From positions 1 to 64,000 of the forward strand of contig CAOJEH010000004.1 in assembly GCA_948434005.1 (NCBI GenBank): a DNA stretch of 64,000 nt, in the 5' to 3' direction. Shown piece by piece: positions 1-8,275 of the stretch. Numbering within the stretch: the first letter of the stretch is position 1; every line of letters begins with the position of its first letter. The notes below the pieces were generated by a model that saw nothing but the letters and a program-made list of their open reading frames with translations, was not told the DNA's origin and searched no databases. This stretch comes from an uncultured Mycoplasmatota bacterium (GTDB taxonomy: Bacteria > Bacillota_I > Bacilli_A > RF39 > UBA660). A program made the position numbers and the translations under genes.

Positions 1-77
1 AATAAGTCTTTGTAAATCAATTACATAATACAACATTTTTCTTATTTTGTCTATTCCCCATTTGTAGGTAATAAGTG
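1..77. other. window edge, nothing identified
   Basis: AT-rich stretch between the window edge and the first gene. I see no convincing coding region, RNA or terminator; a gene truncated by the edge cannot be excluded. Confidence 0.4.
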
Positions 78-353
78 TTAGTTCATAGTTTTTATGTAGT
101 TTTCTAATTCTGATATTTTAATCTTCTTACTTAAATTATTGATATAGATTTCGTTTGAATAATTAAAAGCAAGAAACATTATACTATTGATAATGATTCT
201 ATGAGGTTCAATATAGTTTAAATTAGTCTTATCAATCTTTCTTATACTACCATTTATAATAGTTGGAGTAGTATTACAAAAATCACATATAATCTCCAAT
301 CGTTTCTTTAAAGATTCCTCCATATCAATTTCTTTTTTGATTACATTAATCAT
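78..353 (-). CDS. small hypothetical protein
   Basis: A 91-residue soluble protein that I do not recognise. It begins with Lys/Glu-rich helix-forming sequence (MINVIKKEIDMEESLKKR), has Cys-x-x-Cys-like residues near position 25 and no membrane segment. I chose the ATG at 353 because an AAAGG ribosome binding site at 363-367 lies 9 nt upstream; the in-frame TTG at 362 would sit directly on that site. It lies downstream of the tRNA-Thr terminator on the same strand, so it is probably transcribed separately. No functional inference is made. Confidence 0.6.
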   Translation of the reverse strand: MINVIKKEIDMEESLKKRLEIICDFCNTTPTIINGSIRKIDKTNLNYIEPHRIIINSIMFLAFNYSNEIYINNLSKKIKISELENYIKTMN

Positions 354-393
354 AGACACCAACCTTTCTGACTACGATTTCTTTCCCAAAATA

Positions 394-420
394 GAAAAAA
401 ACCAATCTTTCGATTGATTC
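394..420 (-). terminator. rho-independent terminator after tRNA-Thr
   Basis: On the minus strand AATCAATC-GAAA-GATTGGTT followed by a run of T. It ends the tRNA-Ala/tRNA-Thr transcript. Confidence 0.8.
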
Positions 421-459
421 TATATATCAAAGTTCGAATAGTTCGAACAGATTTCCCAA

Positions 460-533
460 TGGTGCCGAAAGACAGAATTGAACTGTCCGCTGATCCTTAC
501 CAAGGATCTGTTTTACCACTAAACTATATCGGC
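460..533 (-). tRNA. tRNA-Thr (GGT anticodon)
   Basis: A cloverleaf on the minus strand with acceptor GCCGATA/TTTCGGC (one T-T mismatch at 6-67), anticodon loop TTGGTAA giving anticodon GGT, T-arm GACAG-TTCAATT-CTGTC, discriminator A and an encoded CCA (460-462). The GGT anticodon reads ACC/ACT threonine codons. Confidence 0.93.
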
Positions 534-544
534 TTATAAAATAA

Positions 545-568
545 AAACGTTGAAATAATCAACGTACA
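545..568 (-). terminator. hairpin with T-run between the two tRNAs
   Basis: The minus strand reads ACGTTGA-TTATT-TCAACGT followed by TTTTATTTT. It looks like an intrinsic terminator behind tRNA-Ala, or a processing hairpin if both tRNAs are co-transcribed. Confidence 0.55.
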
Positions 569-576
569 TTACTAAA

Positions 577-652
577 TGGTGGAGCATAGCGGGATCGAAC
601 CGCTGACCTTCACGGTGCAAACGTGACGCTCTCCCAGCTGAGCTAATGCCCC
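577..652 (-). tRNA. tRNA-Ala (TGC anticodon)
   Basis: A canonical tRNA on the minus strand. The 5' end is GGGGCAT, the D-arm is GCTCAGCTGGGAGAGC, the anticodon loop TTTGCAC gives anticodon TGC, the T-loop is GTTCGATCC, and CCA is encoded at 577-579. Confidence 0.96.
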
Positions 653-671
653 AAAACAAGTTAGCAATAAA

Positions 672-701
672 ATTATAGCATAGCCTATTTTTAAAAGTCA
701 A
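672..701 (-). promoter_or_regulatory. sigma-A promoter of the tRNA-Ala/Thr unit
   Basis: -35 TTGACT (696-701) and -10 TATAAT (672-677) on the minus strand with an 18-nt spacer, about 20 nt before tRNA-Ala. The -35 overlaps the stop of the preceding M50 peptidase gene. Confidence 0.75.
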
Positions 702-1462
702 TACTTATTATTAAATTTATTATTTAATACAGTTTTTTCAGTATAATACTTATTGCCCTTTTTTATAATATGATATTTACCTCTCATAAACTTATTAATA
801 TTATTTACATTTTTTCTCTTTTTAAAACTATATTTATTTAAATACCTTTCTAATAGAAACTTATCAAAGATATAATTTCTTTTATTTTTTTCAAAATTAA
901 GTTTACAAAATAAAAAACTTATAATCACTAATACATTAAGTGATAAATCTCTACATAATAAAAGTATACCCATTAATAATAAAACTATATAAGAAATTAT
1001 TATAGAAATATCAAAACTATTTCTAAAAGACAATTTAGTAGATAATAATATATTTAACAGTTTACCACCATCTAATGGATATATTGGTAATAGATTAAAA
1101 AATAATACTGTATAATTATAAGTTGTAATTAAACTAATATAATTATTAAAATAACCTATATTTATAATAATTAAATAAAAAACAATTTGAAATATTGGTC
1201 CCATAATAAGTATAATAAACTCTTTTAATATACTTTCATTTAATGAAATATTAAACTTAGAGACTCCACCAAATGGATAAATATATATCTTATCAACTTC
1301 TATTTTAAAAAAGAGTGCGGCTAAAAAATGACCTAATTCATGGACTATAATTAATGAAAGAAAGATTATAAAAGGCATAAAAGCACCTATTAAAAAAGCC
1401 ATAAGTGCAAATAAAATAAATAATGGACTTATATATATATAATTATAAATATTCTTTATAAT
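698..1462 (-). CDS. spoIVFB: SpoIVFB-like intramembrane metalloprotease (M50)
   Basis: A site-2-type zinc protease. It shows the HELGH zinc motif in a membrane helix, the PFGG segment after it, the N-x-LP-x-x-PLDGGK motif with the third zinc ligand, and a tail FLLERYLNKY...MRGKYHIIKKG that matches my memory of SpoIVFB. In Bacillus SpoIVFB cleaves pro-sigma-K in the mother cell and is held inactive by SpoIVFA. The gene directly follows a SpoIVFA-like gene, as in Bacillus. The first ATG (1402) would cut away half of the first membrane hairpin. The frame stays open to 1465, and an ATT at 1462 with AAGGG 10 nt upstream restores the family N-terminus (...YISPLFILFALMAFLIG), so I prefer that start, which overlaps the upstream gene by 20 nt. 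The start is inferred; the family assignment is firm. Confidence 0.8.
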   Translation of the reverse strand: MIKNIYNYIYISPLFILFALMAFLIGAFMPFIIFLSLIIVHELGHFLAALFFKIEVDKIYIYPFGGVSKFNISLNESILKEFIILIMGPIFQIVFYLIIINIGYFNNYISLITTYNYTVLFFNLLPIYPLDGGKLLNILLSTKLSFRNSFDISIIISYIVLLLMGILLLCRDLSLNVLVIISFLFCKLNFEKNKRNYIFDKFLLERYLNKYSFKKRKNVNNINKFMRGKYHIIKKGNKYYTEKTVLNNKFNNKY

Positions 1463-2033
1463 TTAAATACTTCCCTTCTTTTTGAAATACCATGTATAAT
1501 TTTTCTCCATTAACTTCTCCTAATAATTTACCTTTTTCTATATAATCATACATCTTTATATTACTAGTAGAAATATTTGAATACCATACATCTACTCCAT
1601 CAACCTGCTCAATAATAACAGTATTACCATAACCTTCTTTTTCACCAATAAATACTACAATTCCAGCCTCAAGTGTAGGAACCATATACCCTTTATTAAC
1701 ATTAAGAACTACTCCATCTTTATATACACTAGCCTTATCATATGATATTTTTTCATTAAAAACTTTCTCTTCATTAGGAGTAATTTTATCAACAGATAAG
1801 ATTTTTCCAAAATATTTTTCATAAATAGATTTTAATTTTGTAAATTCTAAATTATCCTCATAAACATATTTAATTATATTATTTTTTAATGAGGTATTAT
1901 TTTTTATCAGTATTAGTGTTGATAGAAGTAAAATTATTACTATTAAACATTTACTTATAAATATTTTTACACTACTCTTTAATTTTAGTTTTTTTACTAC
2001 TTTTTTCCCTGCTCTATAATCATCTATATTCAT
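1443..2033 (-). CDS. spoIVFA: SpoIVFA-like protein, degenerate M23 domain
   Basis: A 196-residue protein with a basic N-terminus, one membrane helix (about 24-44) and a C-terminal LytM/M23-like beta domain (about 110-196: GIVVFIGEKEGYGNTVIIEQ...DVWYSNIS). The zinc ligands of active M23 peptidases are absent: the usual YGH position reads YGN and the HLS position reads SNI. That is what SpoIVFA looks like, the regulator that tethers and restrains SpoIVFB. The stop lies inside the extended spoIVFB start, which suggests translational coupling. The start has GGGAGA 9 nt upstream. The assignment rests on domain shape plus the conserved locus; a plain inactive M23 protein is the alternative. Confidence 0.72.
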   Translation of the reverse strand: MNIDDYRAGKKVVKKLKLKSSVKIFISKCLIVIILLLSTLILIKNNTSLKNNIIKYVYEDNLEFTKLKSIYEKYFGKILSVDKITPNEEKVFNEKISYDKASVYKDGVVLNVNKGYMVPTLEAGIVVFIGEKEGYGNTVIIEQVDGVDVWYSNISTSNIKMYDYIEKGKLLGEVNGEKLYMVFQKEGKYLNYKEYL

Positions 2034-2081
2034 ATCTTCATTCTCCCTAATAAATGATATGAATAAAAAAGAAAGTTATGA

Positions 2082-2588
2082 CTAATTAATCCTAACTTTC
2101 TTATATTTTTTTGGTAATAAACCTATTATAAAATATAGTATTTCTCCATATATAATATTTAAAATAAGACTGTGTCCAATTTTATATAATAATCTAGGAA
2201 TTGACATAGGTACCAAGTTAAATAACACTATAATTAATGCAAATCCACATTCATATACAATTATAGCTATTACTATATCTATAGCAATCCACATATAATT
2301 AAAACCAACTATCTTATATATCTTAGTTATAAAAAATGCAATTAATAAAAATAAAAATCCATCTAAAAATAGTAAATTAGTATAAAATAAATCGTAAATT
2401 ATACCTAGTATAAAAGCTAAAATATAATATTTTTTTTCATTATGATAGAAAAAGTTATAAATAAGTACTAAAGATACTATAGTTAAAAGTGGTGTAAATA
2501 ATGATAAATGTCCTACTCCATAAGGTAGAAAATTAGTTACTATACCATCAAAGATAAATGATATAACTAATATAATAATACTAGCCAT
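2082..2588 (-). CDS. mreD: rod shape-determining protein MreD
   Basis: A hydrophobic protein of about 168 residues with five or six membrane helices and the MreD-type FxxGxxxDxF pattern (ILGIIYDLFYTNLLFLDGFLFLL) in the middle. MreD is a membrane part of the elongasome that guides lateral wall synthesis together with MreC, RodA and PBP2. The start codon overlaps the mreC stop, so the two are translationally coupled. ATGs at 2591 and 2588 are both possible. Sequence conservation in MreD is weak, so the position right after mreC carries much of the call. Confidence 0.85.
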   Translation of the reverse strand: MASIIILVISFIFDGIVTNFLPYGVGHLSLFTPLLTIVSLVLIYNFFYHNEKKYYILAFILGIIYDLFYTNLLFLDGFLFLLIAFFITKIYKIVGFNYMWIAIDIVIAIIVYECGFALIIVLFNLVPMSIPRLLYKIGHSLILNIIYGEILYFIIGLLPKKYKKVRIN

Positions 2589-2590
2589 CA

Positions 2591-3385
2591 TTATTTTTTC
2601 CTCTTTAAAACTGTAAGATAATGGATAGAGTCAAAATCTTGACCAGTTTCTAAATATAGTGTTTTACTAATATTATATTTATCATTCTCTGCTTTTTTTA
2701 CTATACCTATATATATACCTCTAGGTTCTTTTCCACCTAATCCACTAGTAACTACTCTATCATTTTCTCTTAAATTATATGTTTTATCTACACCTATAAC
2801 CTTTAATAATCCTGTCTTACTATCATAACCATTTAATATAGCATTAGTATCACCACTTGCAGTAGATATTGAGACTGATACTTTATAATTAATATCATCA
2901 CTAGTTATTAATTTAACTTCACTAGAATTTTCACTTACTTTTGCTATTTTTCCAACTAATCCATTTTTTGTAACTACAACCATATCTTTTTTTATACCAG
3001 AAGTTTTACCTCTATCGATTGTTACTGTATTAAACCAATAGCTCTTATTTCTTGATAATACTGTTGTAGTAATTGTATCATATTCAGTTAAGGTTTCTTT
3101 AAGTTGTAAAGCTTCTTTTAATTCTTTTATTTCTTTTTCTAAAGAACCATTAACATTTTTTTGAATTATATAACTTTTTGATAAATCTTTACCCTTATCA
3201 TTATTTAATGCAGTAAAAGGATACATAAATATTTTATTAATTACCATAGTAATATCTTTAAAGCCAGATTCTACAACAGTATAACCTCTAGTTAAAGAAA
3301 TTGATGCGAATAGTAGTAAAAAAACTACTATACAACATACAAATATAATTATATATTTCTTTTGCTTTTTCTTCTTTTTATACAT
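2591..3385 (-). CDS. mreC: rod shape-determining protein MreC
   Basis: 264 residues: a very basic cytoplasmic start (MYKKKKKQKK), one membrane helix (about 12-30), a coiled coil (about 65-95) and the two-lobed MreC beta domain (IDRGKTSGIKKDMVVVTKNGLVGKI...LRENDRVVTSGLGGKEPRGIYIG). It scaffolds PBP2/RodA outside the membrane. I start at the ATG at 3385 because AGGTG lies 6-8 nt upstream; the GTG at 3394 is part of that site. It lies downstream of radC and upstream of mreD. No mreB lies in front of it, although mreB normally precedes mreC. Confidence 0.93.
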   Translation of the reverse strand: MYKKKKKQKKYIIIFVCCIVVFLLLFASISLTRGYTVVESGFKDITMVINKIFMYPFTALNNDKGKDLSKSYIIQKNVNGSLEKEIKELKEALQLKETLTEYDTITTTVLSRNKSYWFNTVTIDRGKTSGIKKDMVVVTKNGLVGKIAKVSENSSEVKLITSDDINYKVSVSISTASGDTNAILNGYDSKTGLLKVIGVDKTYNLRENDRVVTSGLGGKEPRGIYIGIVKKAENDKYNISKTLYLETGQDFDSIHYLTVLKRKK

Positions 3386-3444
3386 AGGTATCACCTAACT
3401 TTCATTCCTATTTATTATAATATAAAAAAATATTAGATACAATA

Positions 3445-4131
3445 TTAAATAATAAAATTATCATCACTTTCATAAAAACTATAATAATTATTATCACTTA
3501 CTATGATATGATCAACAACTGGTATACCCTGCATTCTACCAATTTCTACTAAGTTTCTTGTAAATCTTATATCTTCCCTACTAGGTATAACATCACCTGA
3601 TGGATGATTATGTAAACATACTATACTTGAAGCACTATGTAAATAAGCCTCTTTAAAAACTTCTCTTGGATGAACTACACTTCTATTTATTGTACCCATA
3701 AATAACAACTTCCTTTCAATTAATTCTTGTTTATTGTTAAAGTATAAGCAATAAAAGTATTCCTGTTTCTTACCATAAAATAAATACTTAGTATCTTCCC
3801 ATATCTCTTTAGATGATGTTAATCTCTTATTATTTTTTACATTATTGCACAAAAATATTCTTTTTCCTATTTCAATTGTTGCAAGTAATTCAATAGCTTT
3901 CACTTTGCCTATACCTTTTATCTTTACTAATTGTTCAAAACTTATATTTTTTAAATTATTAATACTACCAAATTCGCATAAAACTTCTAATGATAGCTCT
4001 TTAACAGATTTATTTTTAGTACCAGTTTTTAATATAATTGATAATAATTCTTCATTACTTAATTTATCACAACCTTCATTAAGAAGCCTTTCTCTTGGTC
4101 TTTCATTAATTGGTATTTCTAATAATTTCAT
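3445..4131 (-). CDS. radC: RadC family JAB/MPN-domain protein
   Basis: 228 residues. The N-terminal part holds a helix-hairpin-helix (FEQLVKIKGIGKVKAIELLA) and the C-terminal part the JAMM-type metal motif HNHPSGD with a distal Asp. The family is widespread but its molecular role is unsettled; the old DNA-repair name is not well supported. The start is the ATG at 4131 behind GAGGTGGAAT; an upstream TTG would overlap the ribosome site. It lies between a SPOR protein and mreC, which is its Bacillus position (there with maf and mreB too). Confidence 0.93.
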   Translation of the reverse strand: MKLLEIPINERPRERLLNEGCDKLSNEELLSIILKTGTKNKSVKELSLEVLCEFGSINNLKNISFEQLVKIKGIGKVKAIELLATIEIGKRIFLCNNVKNNKRLTSSKEIWEDTKYLFYGKKQEYFYCLYFNNKQELIERKLLFMGTINRSVVHPREVFKEAYLHSASSIVCLHNHPSGDVIPSREDIRFTRNLVEIGRMQGIPVVDHIIVSDNNYYSFYESDDNFII

Positions 4132-4169
4132 ATTCCACCTCAATTTATTATTAGAAATTACTAATTATT

Positions 4170-4613
4170 TTACTTAACTAAATCTTCATAATTTGATAAA
4201 ACAATTTCCTCTATTGTAGTAATATCTCTATCATTTTTAGAACTATCTAGTAAAATATCAAATTGACTTACATTAGAGAAAAACTCAGAGTTATTAATTT
4301 CAATTTCTTTTTCATAAACTGAATATCCTTTATTTTTATACATTTTCTTTATTTTTGCTACATTATTAGTATTACCTGTTATACCAACATATACATGATA
4401 TTTATTATCTTTTTCTATAACAAGTTTTGGATTAATATTTTTAGTATTAGATTCTAATGATTCTTTAGAAGAATATACTCCTTCTTCTAAAAAATAAAGT
4501 TTTTCACTATCATTAAAAACATAAGAAGTATCTTTATATTTTGAAAATAAAAACATTCCACTAACTCCACCTAGTATTATTGCAATAGCCATAAGTATTA
4601 AAGTATTCTTCAT
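4170..4613 (-). CDS. membrane-anchored SPOR-domain protein, SpoIIB-like
   Basis: 147 residues with an N-terminal membrane anchor (about 4-24). The segment near residues 70-100 (YHVYVGITGNTNNVAKIKKM...GYSVYEKEIEI) has the beta-alpha-beta pattern and spacing of a SPOR domain, which binds denuded septal peptidoglycan. In Bacillus the SPOR protein SpoIIB sits between valS/folC/comC and maf-radC-mreBCD. This gene sits between valS and radC, so I read it as the positional equivalent. The SPOR call comes from pattern and synteny, not from a profile search. Confidence 0.6.
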   Translation of the reverse strand: MKNTLILMAIAIILGGVSGMFLFSKYKDTSYVFNDSEKLYFLEEGVYSSKESLESNTKNINPKLVIEKDNKYHVYVGITGNTNNVAKIKKMYKNKGYSVYEKEIEINNSEFFSNVSQFDILLDSSKNDRDITTIEEIVLSNYEDLVK

Positions 4614-4705
4614 TTATTATCACCATATAAATAGTAACAAACTAAATATAAAAAATATGTCGAAAAAAAATAGTAACTAAAAAATTTACAATATTTATTT
4701 ACAAA

Positions 4706-4742
4706 ATAAAAAGATCTATTCCAACTTAGAAATAGATCTTTA
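4706..4742 (-). terminator. terminator after valS
   Basis: The minus strand reads AAAGATCTATT-TCTAAGTTGG-AATAGATCTTT followed by TTATTTTG, right after the valS stop. Confidence 0.8.
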
Positions 4743-4747
4743 AATTA

Positions 4748-7282
4748 TTATAAACTATTTTTTAATAGCTCTAATTTTTCTTCCTCTTCTTGCAATTTTT
4801 TTCTATCCATATCAACTATATTTTTAGGTGCCTTATTAATATAGTTTTCATTTGAAAGTAGTTTTTTTCTTCTATCAATTGATTGTTCTAATTTTTTAAT
4901 TTCTTCTAATTTAGATGATTCATCTTCTACTTTATTATCATAAAAATATGTTATATCTATAAACTTAGATTTATAATTAGAATTTGACATATCTTTTATA
5001 ACATTATCACATAAATTATCATCAGTTATTTTTAATTGTGATTTATATATAGATATTACTTCATCATCTGCTTTAATAAGAACTTTACTATCTTTAGTAA
5101 TTTTATTAGTAGCTTTAATATTTCTAATAGATACTATATCTTCTAATATTTTAGATAGTTTTAAAGTTTCTTCATCAAATATATATTCTTTATTAACCAT
5201 AGGATAATTAGTAATCATGATTGATTCTTTTTCTTTTACAGGAAGCATACTATATATTTCTTCTGTAACATATGGCATAAAAGGATGAAGTAATTTTAAT
5301 ATATCAGTTAACACATTTAGTAACACTTTCTTAGTATTAGTATTCATATTAGCTTTAGAAAGTTCTATATAAGAATCACAAAAGTCTTCCCAAATAAATT
5401 TGTATAACTCATTACCTACGTTATGAAATTCATACTTTTCCATACTAGGTATAATACTTTCTATAATTAAATTCTTTTTAGTAAGAATCCATTTGTCACT
5501 TAATGTTAAACTATTTTTATCTATATTATCATCAGATAAATCTTCTATATTCATAAGTACAAATCTAGAAGCATTCCAAAGTTTATTAATAAAGTTCCAA
5601 CTTGACTTAACTTTATCAGTATCATATCTTAAATCAGCTCCAGGTGCAGAATTTGTAGTTAAGAAATATCTTAATGAATCACAACCATACTCATCAATAA
5701 CATCCATAGGATCTACTCCATTACCTAGAGATTTAGACATTTTTCTTCCTTGTTTATCTCTAATTAATCCATGAATTAAGCAATCTTTAAACGGTCTTTT
5801 ATCCATAAATTCTAAACCCTGGAAAGTCATTCTATTTACCCAGAATGGAATAATATCATAACCAGTTACCAATACATTATTAGGATAATATCTATTAACT
5901 AGTTCCATACTATCAGGCCAACCTAATGATGAAAATGGCCAAAGCGCACTAGAAAACCATGTATCTAATACATCAGGATCTTGTACCCAACCTTCACCAG
6001 GTGAAGATACTTGTACTTTCATTTCTCCATCTTTATACCATGCTGGAATTTGATGTCCCCACCATAATTGTCTAGAAATACACCAATCATATGTAATTTC
6101 CATCCAATGATTCATCGTCTTTTCATATCTAGATGGTACAAAGTTAACTTTATTATTCTTATCTTTTTGATTTTCTAAAACTCTATCGGCAAGTGGTCTC
6201 ATCTTAACAAACCATTGCTCTGATAAATAAGGTTCAACAACAGCATTACTTCTTTCACTATGACCAACACTATGAACCATTTCTTCTATTTTTATTAAAA
6301 GACCTGCTGCATCTAAATCTTTAACTAATTTTTCTCTACACTCTTCTCTAGTCATACCCCTATATTTACCAGTATTTTCATTCATTGTAGCATCCTTATT
6401 CATTACAACTCCTCTTGGGAGATTGTGACGAAGACCTACTTCAAAATCGTTAGGATCATGTGCTGGAGTTATTTTAACAACACCTGTTCCAAATTCAGGA
6501 TTAGCATGAATATCAGAGATTATTGGAATTTTTTTATTTACAACTGGAAGTATTACATTCTTACCTACTAAATCCTTATACCTCTCATCATCTGGATTAA
6601 CTGCAACTGCGGTATCACCAAATAAAGTTTCTGGACGAGTTGTTGCAACCTCTAAATATTTATCACTATCTTCAATAAAATATTTTAAATGATAAAATGC
6701 TCCCTTATCTTCTTGATATATAACTTCTTCATTAGAAAGTGCAGTCATCTGTTCAGGATCCCAATTTATAATTCTTTCCCCTTTATAAATTAATCCCTTA
6801 TTATATAAATCTATAAATACTTTATTAACTGCATCACTTAAGCCCTTATCAAGAGTAAAGCGTTCTTTAGAATAATCAACACTAATACCCATTTTAGCCC
6901 ATTGTTCATGTATTGTTTTAGCAAATTCATCTTTCCATTCCCAAGCTTTCTTTAACCACTCAGATCTTTCCATGTCACGAGGTTTTATACCTTCATCTTT
7001 TAACTTTTTGTCAACTTTAGACTGTGTTGCAATACCTGCATGATCCATCCCTGGAAGCCACAAACAATCATATCCTTGCATCCTTTTATAACGAATAATA
7101 ATATCTTGAAGTGTTACATCCCAAGCATGTCCTAGGTGAAGTTTACCTGTTACATTTGGAGGTGGAATTACAATACAAAATGGTTCTTTTGATAAATCTC
7201 CAGACTTAAAATAACCATTACCCTTCCAAAAGTCATACTTATTTTTTTCAACTTCAATATGGTTATATTTTTTATCTAACAT
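4748..7282 (-). CDS. valS: valyl-tRNA synthetase
   Basis: 844 residues, the usual length for bacterial ValRS. It charges tRNA-Val in the cytoplasm. Signatures seen: the class I HLGH motif at about 49-52 after PPPNVTG, the editing domain with [14 protein letters not shown], the tryptophan-rich [10 protein letters not shown] and [17 protein letters not shown] stretches, the KMSKS loop in [14 protein letters not shown], an anticodon-binding domain and a C-terminal coiled coil ([18 protein letters not shown]...). I chose the ATG at 7282: the upstream GTG at 7291 overlaps the AGAGG ribosome site. Expression is probably controlled by the valine T-box upstream, with a 51-codon ORF in between. Confidence 0.98.
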   Translation of the reverse strand: MLDKKYNHIEVEKNKYDFWKGNGYFKSGDLSKEPFCIVIPPPNVTGKLHLGHAWDVTLQDIIIRYKRMQGYDCLWLPGMDHAGIATQSKVDKKLKDEGIKPRDMERSEWLKKAWEWKDEFAKTIHEQWAKMGISVDYSKERFTLDKGLSDAVNKVFIDLYNKGLIYKGERIINWDPEQMTALSNEEVIYQEDKGAFYHLKYFIEDSDKYLEVATTRPETLFGDTAVAVNPDDERYKDLVGKNVILPVVNKKIPIISDIHANPEFGTGVVKITPAHDPNDFEVGLRHNLPRGVVMNKDATMNENTGKYRGMTREECREKLVKDLDAAGLLIKIEEMVHSVGHSERSNAVVEPYLSEQWFVKMRPLADRVLENQKDKNNKVNFVPSRYEKTMNHWMEITYDWCISRQLWWGHQIPAWYKDGEMKVQVSSPGEGWVQDPDVLDTWFSSALWPFSSLGWPDSMELVNRYYPNNVLVTGYDIIPFWVNRMTFQGLEFMDKRPFKDCLIHGLIRDKQGRKMSKSLGNGVDPMDVIDEYGCDSLRYFLTTNSAPGADLRYDTDKVKSSWNFINKLWNASRFVLMNIEDLSDDNIDKNSLTLSDKWILTKKNLIIESIIPSMEKYEFHNVGNELYKFIWEDFCDSYIELSKANMNTNTKKVLLNVLTDILKLLHPFMPYVTEEIYSMLPVKEKESIMITNYPMVNKEYIFDEETLKLSKILEDIVSIRNIKATNKITKDSKVLIKADDEVISIYKSQLKITDDNLCDNVIKDMSNSNYKSKFIDITYFYDNKVEDESSKLEEIKKLEQSIDRRKKLLSNENYINKAPKNIVDMDRKKLQEEEEKLELLKNSL

Positions 7283-7297
7283 CTTAATCACCTCTTT

Positions 7298-7453
7298 TTA
7301 ATTTTTTGAAACAACACCAGGTAGACGTAGTTTACCATTACCTTCATATACTAATAATTGATTATCACTATTATAAAACACTGCTTTTTTAATCATAATT
7401 TCACTAGTTGCTAATTTTTTATATTCTTTTCCTCCTACTATTATTTCTTGCAT
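7298..7453 (-). CDS. 51-residue leader ORF between the T-box and valS
   Basis: A short ORF with an excellent AGGAGGG ribosome site 6 nt before the ATG at 7453, ending 15 nt before the valS start. The sequence from about residue 20 (MIKKAVFYNSDNQLLVYEG, then KLRLPG) resembles the first strand and LPGG entry of a Nudix fold. The Nudix box itself is missing because the frame ends shortly after LPG. It may be a real small protein co-regulated with valS, a remnant of a longer Nudix gene, or a translated spacer. Coding is supported by the ribosome site and the clean frame only. Confidence 0.5.
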   Translation of the reverse strand: MQEIIVGGKEYKKLATSEIMIKKAVFYNSDNQLLVYEGNGKLRLPGVVSKN

Positions 7454-7466
7454 ACCATTCCCTCCT

Positions 7467-7682
7467 AAAAAAATAAAAACTATTCACCCATAAGGACGAA
7501 TAGTTCGTGGTACCACCTTAATTTACATAAAATGCCTCATATTTATAACGGAATTACCCGGAATTACTATTGTAACTATGCTCTGTTGCAACCTTCTATA
7601 ACTTCATTTTGCTATTTCCACCACCCATAGCATCTCTATAAAAATCCATCATATACTCCTCAACATCAACGCATCTATTCAT
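7467..7682 (-). promoter_or_regulatory. T-box riboswitch, valine-specific (valS leader)
   Basis: On the minus strand the leader holds the distal stem I signature (AGAGA, then GGGTGGTGGAAA), a candidate specifier GTT (7600-7602) followed by A, and the antiterminator bulge AAGGTGGTACCACG (7507-7520). The terminator ACTATTCG...GAATAGT with a T-run follows at 7467-7505. Uncharged tRNA pairing with the specifier and bulge would favour the antiterminator. GTT is a valine codon, which agrees with valS downstream. The T-box call is direct; the specifier position is inferred. Confidence 0.9.
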
Positions 7683-7711
7683 ATTATAAACTAATTATAT
7701 TACTTTTACAA
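7683..7711 (-). promoter_or_regulatory. sigma-A promoter of the valS T-box transcript
   Basis: -35 TTGTAA (7706-7711), a 17-nt spacer and -10 TATAAT (7683-7688) on the minus strand, immediately before the T-box. It diverges from the dCMP deaminase gene. Confidence 0.8.
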
Positions 7712-7765
7712 TATTTTTTTCTTTTTATTAAAATTATATGATAAAATTATTTTAGAGGTGATAAT

Positions 7766-8251
7766 ATGCAAGCAACTAAAAAATTTATTAATAAAAAAAG
7801 AAATGATTATATAAGTTGGAATGAGTTCTTTATGGGTATTGCAGAGCTTGCTGCTAAAAGAAGTAAAGATCCATCTACACAAGTAGGTTGTTGTATAGTT
7901 GATATGGAAAATAGAATTCTATCAATAGGATACAATGGTACTCCTAATAATTTCCCTGATGATGAATTTCCTTGGGATAGAGAAGGAAAAACTCTTAATG
8001 ATACCAAATATCCATATGTAGTACATTCTGAATTAAATGCAATCCTAAATTATCGTGGTAGCAGAAAAGATTTAGTAGGTGCTAAACTATATGTAACACT
8101 ATTTCCTTGTAATGAATGTGCTAAAGCTATAGTACAATCAGGCATTAAAGAAATTATATATAGCGATGATAAATATAATGGTACTGAAGAAAATGTTGCT
8201 GCTAAATTAATTTTAGATACCTGTGGTATTAAATATACTAAACAAAAATAG
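7766..8251 (+). CDS. deoxycytidylate (dCMP) deaminase
   Basis: 161 residues. It converts dCMP to dUMP, the precursor for thymidylate synthesis, in the cytoplasm. The zinc-dependent deaminase signature is complete: HSELNA (His87, catalytic Glu89) and PCNEC (Cys115, Cys118), with an N-terminal DPSTQVGCCIVD and YNGTP segment typical of the ComEB/dCMP deaminase family. GAGGTG lies 6 nt before the ATG. It is the only plus-strand gene in the first 14 kb, divergent from valS and convergent with the cyclophilin gene. Confidence 0.95.
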   Translation: MQATKKFINKKRNDYISWNEFFMGIAELAAKRSKDPSTQVGCCIVDMENRILSIGYNGTPNNFPDDEFPWDREGKTLNDTKYPYVVHSELNAILNYRGSRKDLVGAKLYVTLFPCNECAKAIVQSGIKEIIYSDDKYNGTEENVAAKLILDTCGIKYTKQK

Positions 8252-8275
8252 AAGACTCTACTCTTCTATTTTTTC
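8246..8275. terminator. bidirectional terminator between convergent genes
   Basis: The stem AAAATAGAAG/CTTCTATTTT with an 8-nt loop lies across the two convergent stop codons, with A and T runs on both sides, so it can serve both strands. Confidence 0.75.

Noticed and set aside
3845-5774. Plus-strand frames opposite radC and valS
   Set aside because: Overlap firmly identified genes, and codon usage and composition are those of antisense shadows.
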